Source of the DNA: CAZGVW01 sp964529265
GTDB lineage: Bacteria > Planctomycetota > Phycisphaerae > Phycisphaerales > UBA1924
Assembly: GCA_964529265.1 (NCBI GenBank)
Contig: CAZGVW010000265.1
Location: 1 to 16,647, forward strand
Direction: 5' to 3'
DNA length: 16,647 nt
Shown here: piece after piece, positions 7,982-14,723 of the stretch
Position numbering within the stretch: position 1 is the stretch's first letter
Layout: each line of letters opens with the position of its first letter
Position numbers and translations under genes: made by a program
The notes under the pieces: generated by a model
The model's input: the letters and a program-made list of their open reading frames with translations, nothing else
Told to the model about the DNA's origin: nothing
Databases searched by the model: none

Positions 7982-8028
7982 GCCGGCCCAGGCCTAGCCC
8001 GGCGGGCGGACGGCAGACACGCGTCCGT

Positions 8029-8060
8029 TGCGCCGGTCTCCCTGGTGCGCCAGTCTCCCT
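8029..8060. repeat. Tandem 15-bp direct repeat upstream of the desaturase modules
   Basis: TGCGCCGGTCTCCCT (8029-8043) and TGCGCCAGTCTCCCT (8046-8060) differ at one position and are offset by 17 bases. The second copy ends on the first base of a perfect TTGACA hexamer. They lie in the 176-base gap between the P450 gene and the first small membrane protein gene. Two tandem sites directly abutting a -35 box is an arrangement typical of an activator binding region, but no regulator gene is visible nearby. Confidence 0.6.
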
Positions 8061-8089
8061 TGACAGGAGTTAGCGGCCGCGCGTACCGT
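8060..8089 (+). promoter_or_regulatory. Possible sigma70-like promoter before the tandem desaturase modules
   Basis: A perfect -35 hexamer TTGACA occupies 8060-8065. The best -10 candidate is TACCGT at 8084-8089, 18 bases downstream, which matches the consensus at only three of six positions. A strong -35 with a poor -10 would suit an activator-dependent or alternative promoter. The first gene begins about 70 bases further on. Confidence 0.35.
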
Positions 8090-8157
8090 GACCGTCCAGC
8101 TCAGCGCGACGGCGACGTTCTGCGTACGACTCGGTGTTCGTGTTCGCGGCGGGTGAT

Positions 8158-8361
8158 ATGGCGGAAGACCACCACTTTCAACCGGATCGACGATTCACGG
8201 CCGGCTCCCGGCGGGCCCTCTCGGCGCTCGGTCAGCTGTTCGGCCGCTCGTTCTTTCCGATCATGGCCCTGGTGATTATCCTCGGTACGCCGCTGTGGGG
8301 CGGCTGGGGAACGTTCATTCTGGCGCTCGTGTGCTGGAGCGCAGTGATGAGGTACGTATGA
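8158..8361 (+). CDS. Small membrane protein, copy 1, coupled to a desaturase
   Basis: I do not recognise a named family. From ATG 8158 the product is 67 residues: a polar N-terminus of about 28 residues, then GRSFFP (29-34), a hydrophobic helix with VIILGT, a WGGW turn and a second hydrophobic helix ending in MRYV. GGCGGG upstream of the ATG can act as the ribosome site; an alternative GTG at 8134 would add eight residues. Its stop overlaps the desaturase start as ATGA (8358-8361). A clear paralogue (9358-9513) holds the same place before the second desaturase, sharing GRSFFP, VIILGT, WGxW and the closing RY. The repeated pairing suggests a subunit or stabiliser of the desaturase. Confidence 0.8.
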   Translation: MAEDHHFQPDRRFTAGSRRALSALGQLFGRSFFPIMALVIILGTPLWGGWGTFILALVCWSAVMRYV

Positions 8362-9356
8362 GCGAGGCGATCCCGCGCTCAGCGGCCGGGGGGCGGCGGC
8401 GTGACGGGCTATGGCTGCTCGCTCACCCCCAGGACATTCATTGCGTCATCTATCATCTCGTGTGTCTCGTCGGCTACGGCGTGGCGTTCTGGTATTACCT
8501 GCATCCAGAGCAGGCCGGTCTGACCGACACGGGCTCGAAGGTGGCGTTCGTGATGGGTGCCGCCCTGATGCTCGGGTGGGCATCGGGGGTGGACGTCGGC
8601 GTCAACGTCCACAACCACACTCATGTCCCGATATTCCGATCGCGCGCGCTCAGCCGCTGGTTCGGCCGCCTGTGGACGGTCTCGGGCGGATGGCCCGCCT
8701 TCTTCTGGCGCCATGCGCACGTGACGGTCCATCATCTGCACCTGCTGGATCCGGAGATCGACTGGACGCTGCCGAAACAGAGGAGGGACGGGTCGATCGA
8801 AGGCTACATCCGCTACAGCCTCGTCCACTGGCCGTGGCGATATGGCGTACACCTGTGGAGGGATTTCCGCTCGCGCCCGGAGCTCGGGCGGAAAGCGCTG
8901 CAGGAGTTCCTGATCTTCCTGGCGTTCTGGTCGATTCCGTTCTGGATCGATCCGGTGATGGCCCTGTGTCTCTGGGTGTTCCCGCAGTGGATCGGCAATG
9001 TCAGCTTCATGGCGGCCGGCATGTACGTGCAGCATGTCTCCTGCGTGCCGAAGACCGCCGGGCAGCCGCTCAGCCACTCGAACATCTTCACGCAGCCCGC
9101 GTTCAACCTGTTCATGTTCAACATCGGTTATCACCTCGAGCACCACGATCATCCGAGCGTGCACTGGTCGGAGCTGCCGGCGCTTCACGAGCAGCTGAAG
9201 CCCGAGTTGATCAGGCACGGCGCCCGTGTGCACGACGACCACGGATATTTCCGCAACGCCGCGCGGTTCGGCTTCGATTTCCGCGGCGACGCGCACGAGA
9301 AGTTCAGCCGGCACAGCCTCGCGTACGAGAAAGAGGCGGTCACCACGAGGCACTGA
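8358..9356 (+). CDS. Membrane fatty acid desaturase-type di-iron enzyme, tandem copy 1
   Basis: From ATG 8358, set by the ATGA overlap, the product is 332 residues. Histidine boxes fit the membrane desaturase/hydroxylase superfamily: HNHTH (85-89), HAHVTVHH (119-126) and HLEHHDH (259-265). The stretches between them contain hydrophobic segments near 30-50, 60-80 and 185-230. The superfamily binds two irons through these histidines and uses oxygen to desaturate or hydroxylate acyl chains or related lipids at the cytoplasmic membrane face. Electron donors are not encoded nearby. The next gene follows after one base. The adjacent second copy is about two-thirds identical by eye, so one arose by duplication. 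Desaturase versus hydroxylase activity and chain position cannot be decided from the boxes. Confidence 0.9.
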   Translation: MSEAIPRSAAGGRRRDGLWLLAHPQDIHCVIYHLVCLVGYGVAFWYYLHPEQAGLTDTGSKVAFVMGAALMLGWASGVDVGVNVHNHTHVPIFRSRALSRWFGRLWTVSGGWPAFFWRHAHVTVHHLHLLDPEIDWTLPKQRRDGSIEGYIRYSLVHWPWRYGVHLWRDFRSRPELGRKALQEFLIFLAFWSIPFWIDPVMALCLWVFPQWIGNVSFMAAGMYVQHVSCVPKTAGQPLSHSNIFTQPAFNLFMFNIGYHLEHHDHPSVHWSELPALHEQLKPELIRHGARVHDDHGYFRNAARFGFDFRGDAHEKFSRHSLAYEKEAVTTRH

Positions 9357-9357
9357 C

Positions 9358-9513
9358 ATGCCACGCATGCTTCGCCGGATCGGCGAGTTCATCGGGCGGT
9401 CGTTCTTTCCCCTGGTGGCCGTCGTGATCATCCTCGGAACCATGGTCTGGGGGCCCTGGGTGAGTCTCGCCCTCGCGCTCGTCGTGTGGGCCACCGTGAC
9501 GAGATACGCATGA
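9358..9513 (+). CDS. Small membrane protein, copy 2, coupled to a desaturase
   Basis: The product is 51 residues from ATG 9358, with GAGG at 9347-9350 as ribosome site. It repeats the pattern of the protein encoded at 8158: a basic N-terminus, GRSFFP (13-18), a first helix with VIILGT, the WGPW turn and a second helix ending in TRYA. The longer polar N-terminus of copy 1 is missing. The gene begins one base after the stop of desaturase copy 1 and its own stop overlaps the start of desaturase copy 2 (ATGA at 9510-9513). Conservation of the sequence and the coupling, despite divergence, argues that it is a real gene. Function is unknown. Confidence 0.8.
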   Translation: MPRMLRRIGEFIGRSFFPLVAVVIILGTMVWGPWVSLALALVVWATVTRYA

Positions 9514-10496
9514 CCGACGTGACGTCACCCGCGCCGGCGAAAGTCCGGAACGCGACCGGCTGGCTGCTCACGCACCCGAGCGACATCCATTGTGTGACGT
9601 ATCACCTCGTGTGCCTGGCGGCCTATGCCTGTGCCTTCTGGCTGTATCTGCACCCGGAGATGGCGGGCATCACGACGTTCGCCGACCGGGTGGCCTTCGT
9701 GCTCGCCGCGGCCGGAATGCTCGGCTGGGCGTCAGGCGTCGATGTGGGCGTGAACTTCCACAACCACACGCACATTCCCGTGTTCCGGTTCCGGGCGCTC
9801 AACCGCTGGTTCGGGCGTCTCTGGACCTTCTCGGGGGGCTGGCCGTCGTATTTCTGGCACCATGCCCATGTGCGGGTTCACCACGCGAACGTGCTGGAAC
9901 CCGTGGACTGGACGCTGCCGCGGCGCCGGAGCGACGGGTCGATCGAGGGCTTCTGGCGTTACTGCTTGCTGCACTGGCCGTGGCGGTACGCGGTACACCT
10001 GTGGAAGGATTTCACCTCGGCTCCCGGCCTCGGCCGGAACGCGGCGAAGGAGTTCGCCATCTTTCTGGTCCTCTGGTCGATTCCGTTCTGGATCGATCCG
10101 GTCATGGCGCTGTGGCTCTGGGTGCTGCCGCAGTGGATCGGCAACGTGAGCTTCATGGGCGCGGGCATGTACATGCAGCACGTCGCATGCGTACCCAAGT
10201 CGGTGCGGCATCCCCTGACCCACTCCAACGTGTTCAGTCAGCGTCTGTTCAACCTGCTGATGTTCAACATCGGGTATCACCTCGAGCACCACGATCATCC
10301 GAGCGTGCACTGGTCCGATCTGCCTGCGCTGCACGAGCAGCTCAAACCCGAGCTGGCCAGGCATGGGACGCGCGTCCTCGACCACGGGTACTATCGCGCA
10401 TCCGGACGTCTGGGATTCGATGTGCGGGGGGACGCGCTGGAAAAGTTCGCGGCGCGGACCTCCGCTGCCGGCGAACCTGAACCGTCCATCCACTAA
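9510..10496 (+). CDS. Membrane fatty acid desaturase-type di-iron enzyme, tandem copy 2
   Basis: From ATG 9510 the product is 328 residues, homologous along its length to the preceding desaturase. Boxes are HNHTH (84-88), HHAHVRVHH (117-125) and HLEHH (257-261), followed by the same DHPSVHWSDLPALHEQLKPE segment as copy 1. Differences cluster in the N-terminal 20 residues, the loop after the second box (VLEPVDWTLP against LLDPEIDWTLP) and the C-terminal tail, as expected for two enzymes with related but separate substrates or positions. This is the last gene of the plus-strand block; it converges on the minus-strand desaturase operon across 91 bases, where I saw only a short palindrome (CTGCGGCCGCAG, 10499-10510) and no convincing terminator. 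Confidence 0.9.
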   Translation: MTDVTSPAPAKVRNATGWLLTHPSDIHCVTYHLVCLAAYACAFWLYLHPEMAGITTFADRVAFVLAAAGMLGWASGVDVGVNFHNHTHIPVFRFRALNRWFGRLWTFSGGWPSYFWHHAHVRVHHANVLEPVDWTLPRRRSDGSIEGFWRYCLLHWPWRYAVHLWKDFTSAPGLGRNAAKEFAIFLVLWSIPFWIDPVMALWLWVLPQWIGNVSFMGAGMYMQHVACVPKSVRHPLTHSNVFSQRLFNLLMFNIGYHLEHHDHPSVHWSDLPALHEQLKPELARHGTRVLDHGYYRASGRLGFDVRGDALEKFAARTSAAGEPEPSIH

Positions 10497-10587
10497 TCCT
10501 GCGGCCGCAGCATCCGCACGCAGCAGGCTCCGCGGGCCGTCGCGGGGCGACTCGAGGGCCGCACTCCGGCGCGATTCGAGTACCGGA

Positions 10588-11724
10588 TCAGGAGGGAGAC
10601 GGGGCGGCGTCGTCCGCAGGTGTGCGAAAGCTCAGCTGCACGAGTCGGCGGCAGACGTGTGCGAGCGTCCGCGGCCAGCTCGCCGTCCGGTACGCGACCC
10701 CGTGCGCCAGGCAGGCAGCGCGGACTTCGGGCGCCACCTGGCGCAGACGGCTGGTCGGAAACCTCGGGAACAGGTGGTGCTCGATCTGGCGGTCAAGCGT
10801 GCCGCACAGGATGGACAGCGGCCGGCTGACCTCGAAATTGCAGGTGGACTCCACCTGCATCTTGTACCACTCGCCGCGGCTGCGCGCCCTGGTCCCCGCC
10901 GCGAAGTCGTGCACGCCCTCGCCGACGTGCCCGCAGTAGTTCACCGCGGCGGTGAACGCCGACATCATGAGGCTCGACAGGTAATTCCCGAGCATCACCT
11001 TCCAGAAGAACGGGCCTGCCAGGGCGGGAAAGAACACGTACTCCTTGAAGTACTTGCGCGCGAACTTGACGAGCGCACGTTTCTTCATCGTGGCCATCCA
11101 GCGCTCGGAGCGGTCCGCGAAAAAGCTCGGACGGCTGCGCCACCGATACACCAGACCGCTGTAGTGCAGGCTCACGAGCGGGCCGAAATTGGGGACGACG
11201 AACAGCAGCGTGAGCGGAAGCTGCAGGTAGTAGATCGGCCTGTGACGCGCGCGTCCGACGAGCCGTTGGAAATCCGACCCGATGTCCGGGTCCTTCCCTT
11301 CGATATTCGTGTAGATGTGATGGCAGAGGTTGTGGCTGTACCGCCAGGCTTCCTCGTCCATCGTCGTGTCCCACGTGAAGGCCTCCGCGCGGAACCTGCC
11401 CGCCCCCTCGAACCGGTCGAAGGTGCCGTGAAGCACCGTGTGCCCGATTTCAGAGGTCTGCAGCTGCCTGTACACGAAGCTGAAGAGGACGCCGGCCGTG
11501 AACGCGATGGGCTCGACGCTGAAATGGATCAGTCCTCTGCCCAGGATCTCGCAGCCGCGCGACACGGTGTTCACGCGTCTGATGTAGGCGAGGTCGTCGG
11601 CGCCGATCTCGGCCTCGACGCGGCTTCTGATGTCGTCGATGGCGGCGGCGAAGCTGCGCATCCGCCGGGCCTCGTCGCTCTCCTGTCCGGTCACCGCTGC
11701 GGCATCGGCGGCGGTATTCGTCAC
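10588..11724 (-). CDS. Fatty acid desaturase with QIEHH third box (linoleoyl-CoA/front-end-like)
   Basis: The product is 378 residues from GTG 11724, with AGAGGG a few bases upstream. Boxes are HTVLH (95-99), HNLCHH (131-136) with the following YTNIEGKDPDI, and QIEHH (313-317) followed by LFPRFPTSRLRQVAPEVR. A Gln in place of the first His of box 3 is typical of front-end desaturases and of the bacterial linoleoyl-CoA/DesA3-like group. No cytochrome b5 domain is fused to the N-terminus, so an external donor is needed. The gene starts 13 bases after the upstream desaturase ends and is the last gene of the minus-strand operon. It probably adds a double bond to an already unsaturated acyl chain, but regiochemistry is not readable from the sequence. 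Confidence 0.92.
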   Translation of the reverse strand: MTNTAADAAAVTGQESDEARRMRSFAAAIDDIRSRVEAEIGADDLAYIRRVNTVSRGCEILGRGLIHFSVEPIAFTAGVLFSFVYRQLQTSEIGHTVLHGTFDRFEGAGRFRAEAFTWDTTMDEEAWRYSHNLCHHIYTNIEGKDPDIGSDFQRLVGRARHRPIYYLQLPLTLLFVVPNFGPLVSLHYSGLVYRWRSRPSFFADRSERWMATMKKRALVKFARKYFKEYVFFPALAGPFFWKVMLGNYLSSLMMSAFTAAVNYCGHVGEGVHDFAAGTRARSRGEWYKMQVESTCNFEVSRPLSILCGTLDRQIEHHLFPRFPTSRLRQVAPEVRAACLAHGVAYRTASWPRTLAHVCRRLVQLSFRTPADDAAPSPS

Positions 11725-11737
11725 GTGCGCCCTCTAC

Positions 11738-12607
11738 TCAGACCGCCAGGCGTCGTCGTTGCTGCGCTGCCGGGACGTCGATGACGTCCCATGCCAGCCG
11801 CAGCGCGCGCAGGAGCCGGATCAGCCAGCCCGAGACGTCCAGTTGCCACCACCGGAGCCCGTGGAACGCCGACGCGGGAAAGGCGTGATGGTTGTGGTGC
11901 CAGGATTCGCCGAGCGTCGGGAGCGCGAGCCAGGACACGTTGCCCGAGCTGTCGGTCGTCTTGAAGGGGCGTCCACCGAACATGTGGCAGATCGAGTTCA
12001 CACTGAAGCTGGCATGATGCGTCAGCGCGACCCGGACGAAGCCGCCCCAGAACAGGGCCGTGAACCCGTCACGGAGAGAACTGCCCGCGTAGCCGATCGC
12101 AAACGGGATCGCAAAGCTGAGGAGGATGAAGAATCCCGTCGCTCGATCGATGGCCACGAGGCCGCGGTCTTCCAGCAGATCGCGCGCGTAGACGTGGCGG
12201 CTGGCTTCGCCCTGCGTCCGGAACACCCACCCGACGTGCGCATGCCAGAAGCCGCGCAGCGCATCGCGGTGTCCCACATGAGGACTGTGCGGATCGCCCT
12301 CGCGGTCGGCATAGGCGTGATGCTTGCGGTGGTCCGAAACCCACTCGAGGACAGGACCCTGGACCGCCATCGTTCCAAGAATGGCGAATAGGTATTTCAG
12401 AGGGCGGTAGGTCTCGAACGCCCGGTGGGCGAGCAGGCGATGGTATCCGACCGTGATGCCGATGGCCGCCGGGACGTACATCACGAGCAGAATGAGCAGA
12501 TCGCGACTCGTCACCCAGCGGTTCCACAGCAGAACCACGGCGGCCGCAAAGCTGGCGAAACCGAGGATCACCGCGACCAGGTTCTCCAGGCGCTTTGCGC
12601 GTGTCAT
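11738..12607 (-). CDS. Acyl-CoA delta-9-type desaturase (stearoyl-CoA desaturase/Ole1 family)
   Basis: The 289-residue product has the stearoyl-CoA desaturase pattern: GYHRLLAHRAF (54-64, box HxxxxH with His56 and His61), SDHRKHHAYAD (91-101) and ESWHHNHHAFP (234-244). Four membrane helices are expected, two before box 1 and two between boxes 2 and 3. This family usually makes the first double bond at carbon 9 of a saturated acyl chain, so it would provide the substrate for the other desaturases in the same operon. The ATG at 12607 starts just before the first helix. The gene lies 57 bases after the upstream desaturase and 13 before the downstream one. Family confidence is high; delta-9 specificity is inferred from family. 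Confidence 0.93.
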   Translation of the reverse strand: MTRAKRLENLVAVILGFASFAAAVVLLWNRWVTSRDLLILLVMYVPAAIGITVGYHRLLAHRAFETYRPLKYLFAILGTMAVQGPVLEWVSDHRKHHAYADREGDPHSPHVGHRDALRGFWHAHVGWVFRTQGEASRHVYARDLLEDRGLVAIDRATGFFILLSFAIPFAIGYAGSSLRDGFTALFWGGFVRVALTHHASFSVNSICHMFGGRPFKTTDSSGNVSWLALPTLGESWHHNHHAFPASAFHGLRWWQLDVSGWLIRLLRALRLAWDVIDVPAAQQRRRLAV

Positions 12608-12664
12608 GACCAGCTCGACGGCGGCGGGATGCGCCTCACTTCGAGGAAAAACCGACGCCGGAGT

Positions 12665-13828
12665 CTAAACCGGCTTCTGCCCGGTTTCAAGCTGCCCGGA
12701 CGGCCGCCGGCGAACCGGGCGCGGTCGGCCCCAGGTCGGGCGTGCGGGGGCAGGCCGGGCGGGTACCAGGTCCCCATCGACGATCGCCCGCGCCGGATCC
12801 TGCCAGGCGGAATCGACGTAGGCGGTGAGGTCACGCACGCACGGCCACAAAGGCTGCTCATCGTAGGGGAGATTATGGGCCGCCGCGAATCGGCGCACGT
12901 AGGGCGCCGCTGTCTTGAGCTTCAGGTGCGAGACATGCGGGAACAGGTGGTGCTCGATCTGCCGGTCGAGACCGACGAAGCACCAGGACAGCATCGACCC
13001 GAGGCGGACGTTGCGCGTGGTGCGAAACTGGAGCTGGAGGCTGTTGTCGCAGTCCGACACCAGCGTCTTGCCGGTGTGCCCGACGAGCCCGATCAACCCG
13101 AGCCACAGACCGCCGAACGTCCAGAGCCCCAGCTCGACGGCCAGGGCTCGCTCGAATCCGACCAGCGCCGCCGGAATCACGAGAAACACGACCCAGTGGC
13201 CGGCGCCGGCCACGACGTCGGCGACCCACTCGGGCGTGACGCCCCGCTGTTTCACATCCCCGACCAGAAAACGGAGACTGCGCGTGCGGAGGTCCCACGG
13301 CAGCAGGGTCGTCATCAGCCACAACAGCGCTCCCCGCTGGACATGTCGCTGGATCCATTGGTTGAGGGCGCTCGAGCCGCGATGGTACGCGTCTCCGATG
13401 GCAAACGGCAGGATCTCGAGATCCTCGTCCTCGCCGACCACGTTCGGGCGGCGATGGTGCAGCATGTTGTGCTTGTAGCGCCAGAACAGTCCGCTCATGC
13501 CGGACATGAACGGGAAGGCCACCGTACGCAGCACCGCATTGGCCGTCCGGGACTCGAACACGGCCTGATGAGTCGCGTCGTGGCCGACCATGACGCCGAC
13601 GACCCAGACGAGAGCGGCGAACGGGAGCAGGCACGCCGCCCAGATCGGCGGGAGCACGAGACACGCCACGATGAGCGCCCCGCCGGCCAGCGCGTGGGCG
13701 AGGAACTTGGCGAGCGTGGCGAAGGGCGCCAGTTCGAAGACCCCCGCCTGCTTGAGCTCCTGGCGGAGCGCCAGGAAGGCATCGGAGGTCACCGAACCGG
13801 CGCCGCCCGGGTGAGCGAGGCCGGCCAT
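12665..13828 (-). CDS. Fatty acid desaturase with QIEHH third box, second subfamily
   Basis: The product is 387 residues. Boxes are GHDATHQ (82-88), KHNMLHHRRP (119-128) followed by an acidic GEDEDLE, and QIEHHLFPHVSHLKLK (290-305). It is related to, but clearly different from, the gene at 10588: box 1 is HDATH rather than HTVLH and the N-terminus is shorter. About five hydrophobic segments lie around residues 43-85, 165-180, 208-222 and 230-250. The C-terminal 35 residues are proline- and arginine-rich and probably disordered. The ATG at 13828 has only a weak ribosome site, so a slightly later start, for example the GTG at residue 13, is possible. It lies 23 bases after the DUF6312-like gene in the same operon. 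Confidence 0.9.
   Translation of the reverse strand: MAGLAHPGGAGSVTSDAFLALRQELKQAGVFELAPFATLAKFLAHALAGGALIVACLVLPPIWAACLLPFAALVWVVGVMVGHDATHQAVFESRTANAVLRTVAFPFMSGMSGLFWRYKHNMLHHRRPNVVGEDEDLEILPFAIGDAYHRGSSALNQWIQRHVQRGALLWLMTTLLPWDLRTRSLRFLVGDVKQRGVTPEWVADVVAGAGHWVVFLVIPAALVGFERALAVELGLWTFGGLWLGLIGLVGHTGKTLVSDCDNSLQLQFRTTRNVRLGSMLSWCFVGLDRQIEHHLFPHVSHLKLKTAAPYVRRFAAAHNLPYDEQPLWPCVRDLTAYVDSAWQDPARAIVDGDLVPARPAPARPTWGRPRPVRRRPSGQLETGQKPV
12667..12687 (-). terminator. Stem-loop over the stop codon of the first desaturase in the minus operon
   Basis: AAACCGG (12667-12673) and CCGGTTT (12681-12687) form a 7-bp perfect inverted repeat with a 7-base loop. On the minus strand it covers the last codons and ends at the TAG. 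There is no full T-run after it, so it is at best a partial terminator or an mRNA 3'-end stabiliser that could lower expression of the two downstream desaturases. Confidence 0.3.
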
Positions 13829-13851
13829 TGCAGATCGGGGGGGCCTGGCCT

Positions 13852-14199
13852 TCAGAGGACGATGAATCGATTCAACCGAAGTGCCCGCGTGCCCTTCTGG
13901 GACGCGTAAAGCACGTTGGACGGGAAATCCACAATCCAGCCGTCGCGCCGTTTCCGGTTGGACCTCTTGTGCTTCATCACGTACGAGTTGGCCGCCCGGC
14001 CCTGCGCATCGGCAATGCGCCTGGCGGCGTTCTCGAGCGGACTGAGCAGGGGCGTCGTCTTCTTGCTGCGGCGGCGGCGTCGGTAGACGGTCTGCACGGT
14101 CGCCATCCCGTTCGAGTCTTCACGCAGAACCGTGATCCGTCGAATCGATCGGGGTATCGACATCCGCTCAACCGAATCGCTCATCTTGTCGAGGTCCAT
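13852..14199 (-). CDS. Small basic DUF6312-like protein, first gene of the desaturase operon
   Basis: From ATG 14199 the product is 115 residues; GGAGG at 14206-14210 lies six bases upstream, which decides this start over a longer frame reaching 14334. The sequence is rich in Arg and Lys, with IRRITVLREDSNG, a YRRRRRSKK patch, SPLENAARR, KHKRSNRKRRDGW and a final NVLYASQKGTRALRLNR. From memory this fits the DUF6312 family, which has no known function; the name should be checked. No membrane helix or standard DNA-binding fold is obvious, although the charge would suit binding of nucleic acid or acidic lipid headgroups. It is co-transcribed with three desaturases from the promoter at 14234-14262, so a link to membrane lipid composition is plausible. 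Confidence 0.78.
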   Translation of the reverse strand: MDLDKMSDSVERMSIPRSIRRITVLREDSNGMATVQTVYRRRRRSKKTTPLLSPLENAARRIADAQGRAANSYVMKHKRSNRKRRDGWIVDFPSNVLYASQKGTRALRLNRFIVL

Positions 14200-14233
14200 A
14201 TCGTGCCTCCGAGGGCTGCTGTGACGTCCCGCT

Positions 14234-14262
14234 CTTATACCATGGCGCCGGCAGGTCGGCAA
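14234..14262 (-). promoter_or_regulatory. Sigma70-like promoter of the DUF6312-desaturase operon
   Basis: On the minus strand the -35 box TTGCCG (14257-14262) and the -10 box TATAAG (14234-14239) are separated by 17 bases. Transcription would begin near 14227, giving a leader of about 28 bases with the GGAGG ribosome site. An inverted repeat overlaps the -35 box. Confidence 0.6.
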
Positions 14263-14271
14263 AGAGCCGAC
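14255..14271. repeat. Inverted repeat overlapping the -35 box, possible operator
   Basis: GTCGGC (14255-14260), five bases AAAGA, then GCCGAC (14266-14271) form a perfect 6-bp dyad. It covers the -35 of the minus-strand promoter and lies about 55 bases upstream of the -35 of the divergent plus-strand promoter. A dimeric repressor bound here could control the desaturase operon. No regulator gene is present in the window. Confidence 0.5.
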
Positions 14272-14325
14272 TTGCGCCCGTGTCAGCCGGGTTCCCGGTT
14301 CTGGCGTCGCATTGCAAGTCCGTGA

Positions 14326-14354
14326 TTGAAGCACCGTGTCAGAGTTGCTATCAT
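14326..14354 (+). promoter_or_regulatory. Sigma70-like promoter of the DUF6200-like gene
   Basis: The -35 box TTGAAG (14326-14331) and -10 box TATCAT (14349-14354) are separated by exactly 17 bases. The predicted start near 14361 leaves a leader of about 45 bases containing AGGAGG at 14395-14400, five bases before ATG 14406. Confidence 0.6.
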
Positions 14355-14405
14355 CCGTCCGCTGTTCGAACGTCTCACGTCAGATGCCGCCGCCAGGAGG
14401 TCACG

Positions 14406-14663
14406 ATGGTAACTGCTGGGGAGTCCGCTAAGTCCGCTACCGAGGGCACGAAGGAACGTACGCCAATCGTCGTCGACATGGGGTCGCAGCGCCGGAGCCG
14501 GGTCAGGCAGCTTCGCCAGGGGCGAGGGCGGTTGATGGAAGAAGTCAGCACGCTGCTGAACGAGCTGCGGGTCGACGGGGCGATTTCCGCCTCGGCGCAG
14601 CCCGTCGTGGTCGTCGTGCGGGAGCGAAGCGCGCGCACGCTTCTCTGGCCCCTCACCCGGTAG
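14406..14663 (+). CDS. Small DUF6200-like protein
   Basis: The ATG at 14406 follows an excellent ribosome site (AGGAGG, 14395-14400), giving 85 residues; a longer frame from 14280 lacks such a site and would include the promoter. The core TPIVVDMGSQRRSRVRQLR followed by GRGRLMEEVSTLLNEL and a final VVVVVRERS recalls the DUF6200 family, from memory. The central part is likely a helix; no membrane segment or signal peptide is seen. Function is unknown. It diverges from the DUF6312-like gene with a shared 206-base control region, so the two small proteins may be co-regulated. Confidence 0.75.
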   Translation: MVTAGESAKSATEGTKERTPIVVDMGSQRRSRVRQLRQGRGRLMEEVSTLLNELRVDGAISASAQPVVVVVRERSARTLLWPLTR

Positions 14664-14723
14664 GGGGAGCGGCGGGTCACATCGCGCCTGCCAGGGCGTG
14701 TCCCGCGGCGTACGGGGGCTGTG

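Noticed and set aside
10530..10545. CCGCG-loop-CGCGG stem as terminator between converging desaturase genes
   Set aside because: The stem is only five base pairs and has no T-run on either strand.
10547..10580. Near-repeat GCGACTCGAG / GCGATTCGAG between converging genes
   Set aside because: Only ten bases with one mismatch in GC-rich sequence; likely chance.
10363..11784. 473-codon plus-strand frame opposite the desaturase at 10588-11724
   Set aside because: The opposite strand carries all three desaturase histidine boxes; this frame has none of the hydrophobic or motif structure of a real protein.
12425..13909. 494-codon plus-strand frame opposite the desaturase at 12665-13828
   Set aside because: Antisense shadow of a clear desaturase, without recognisable domains.
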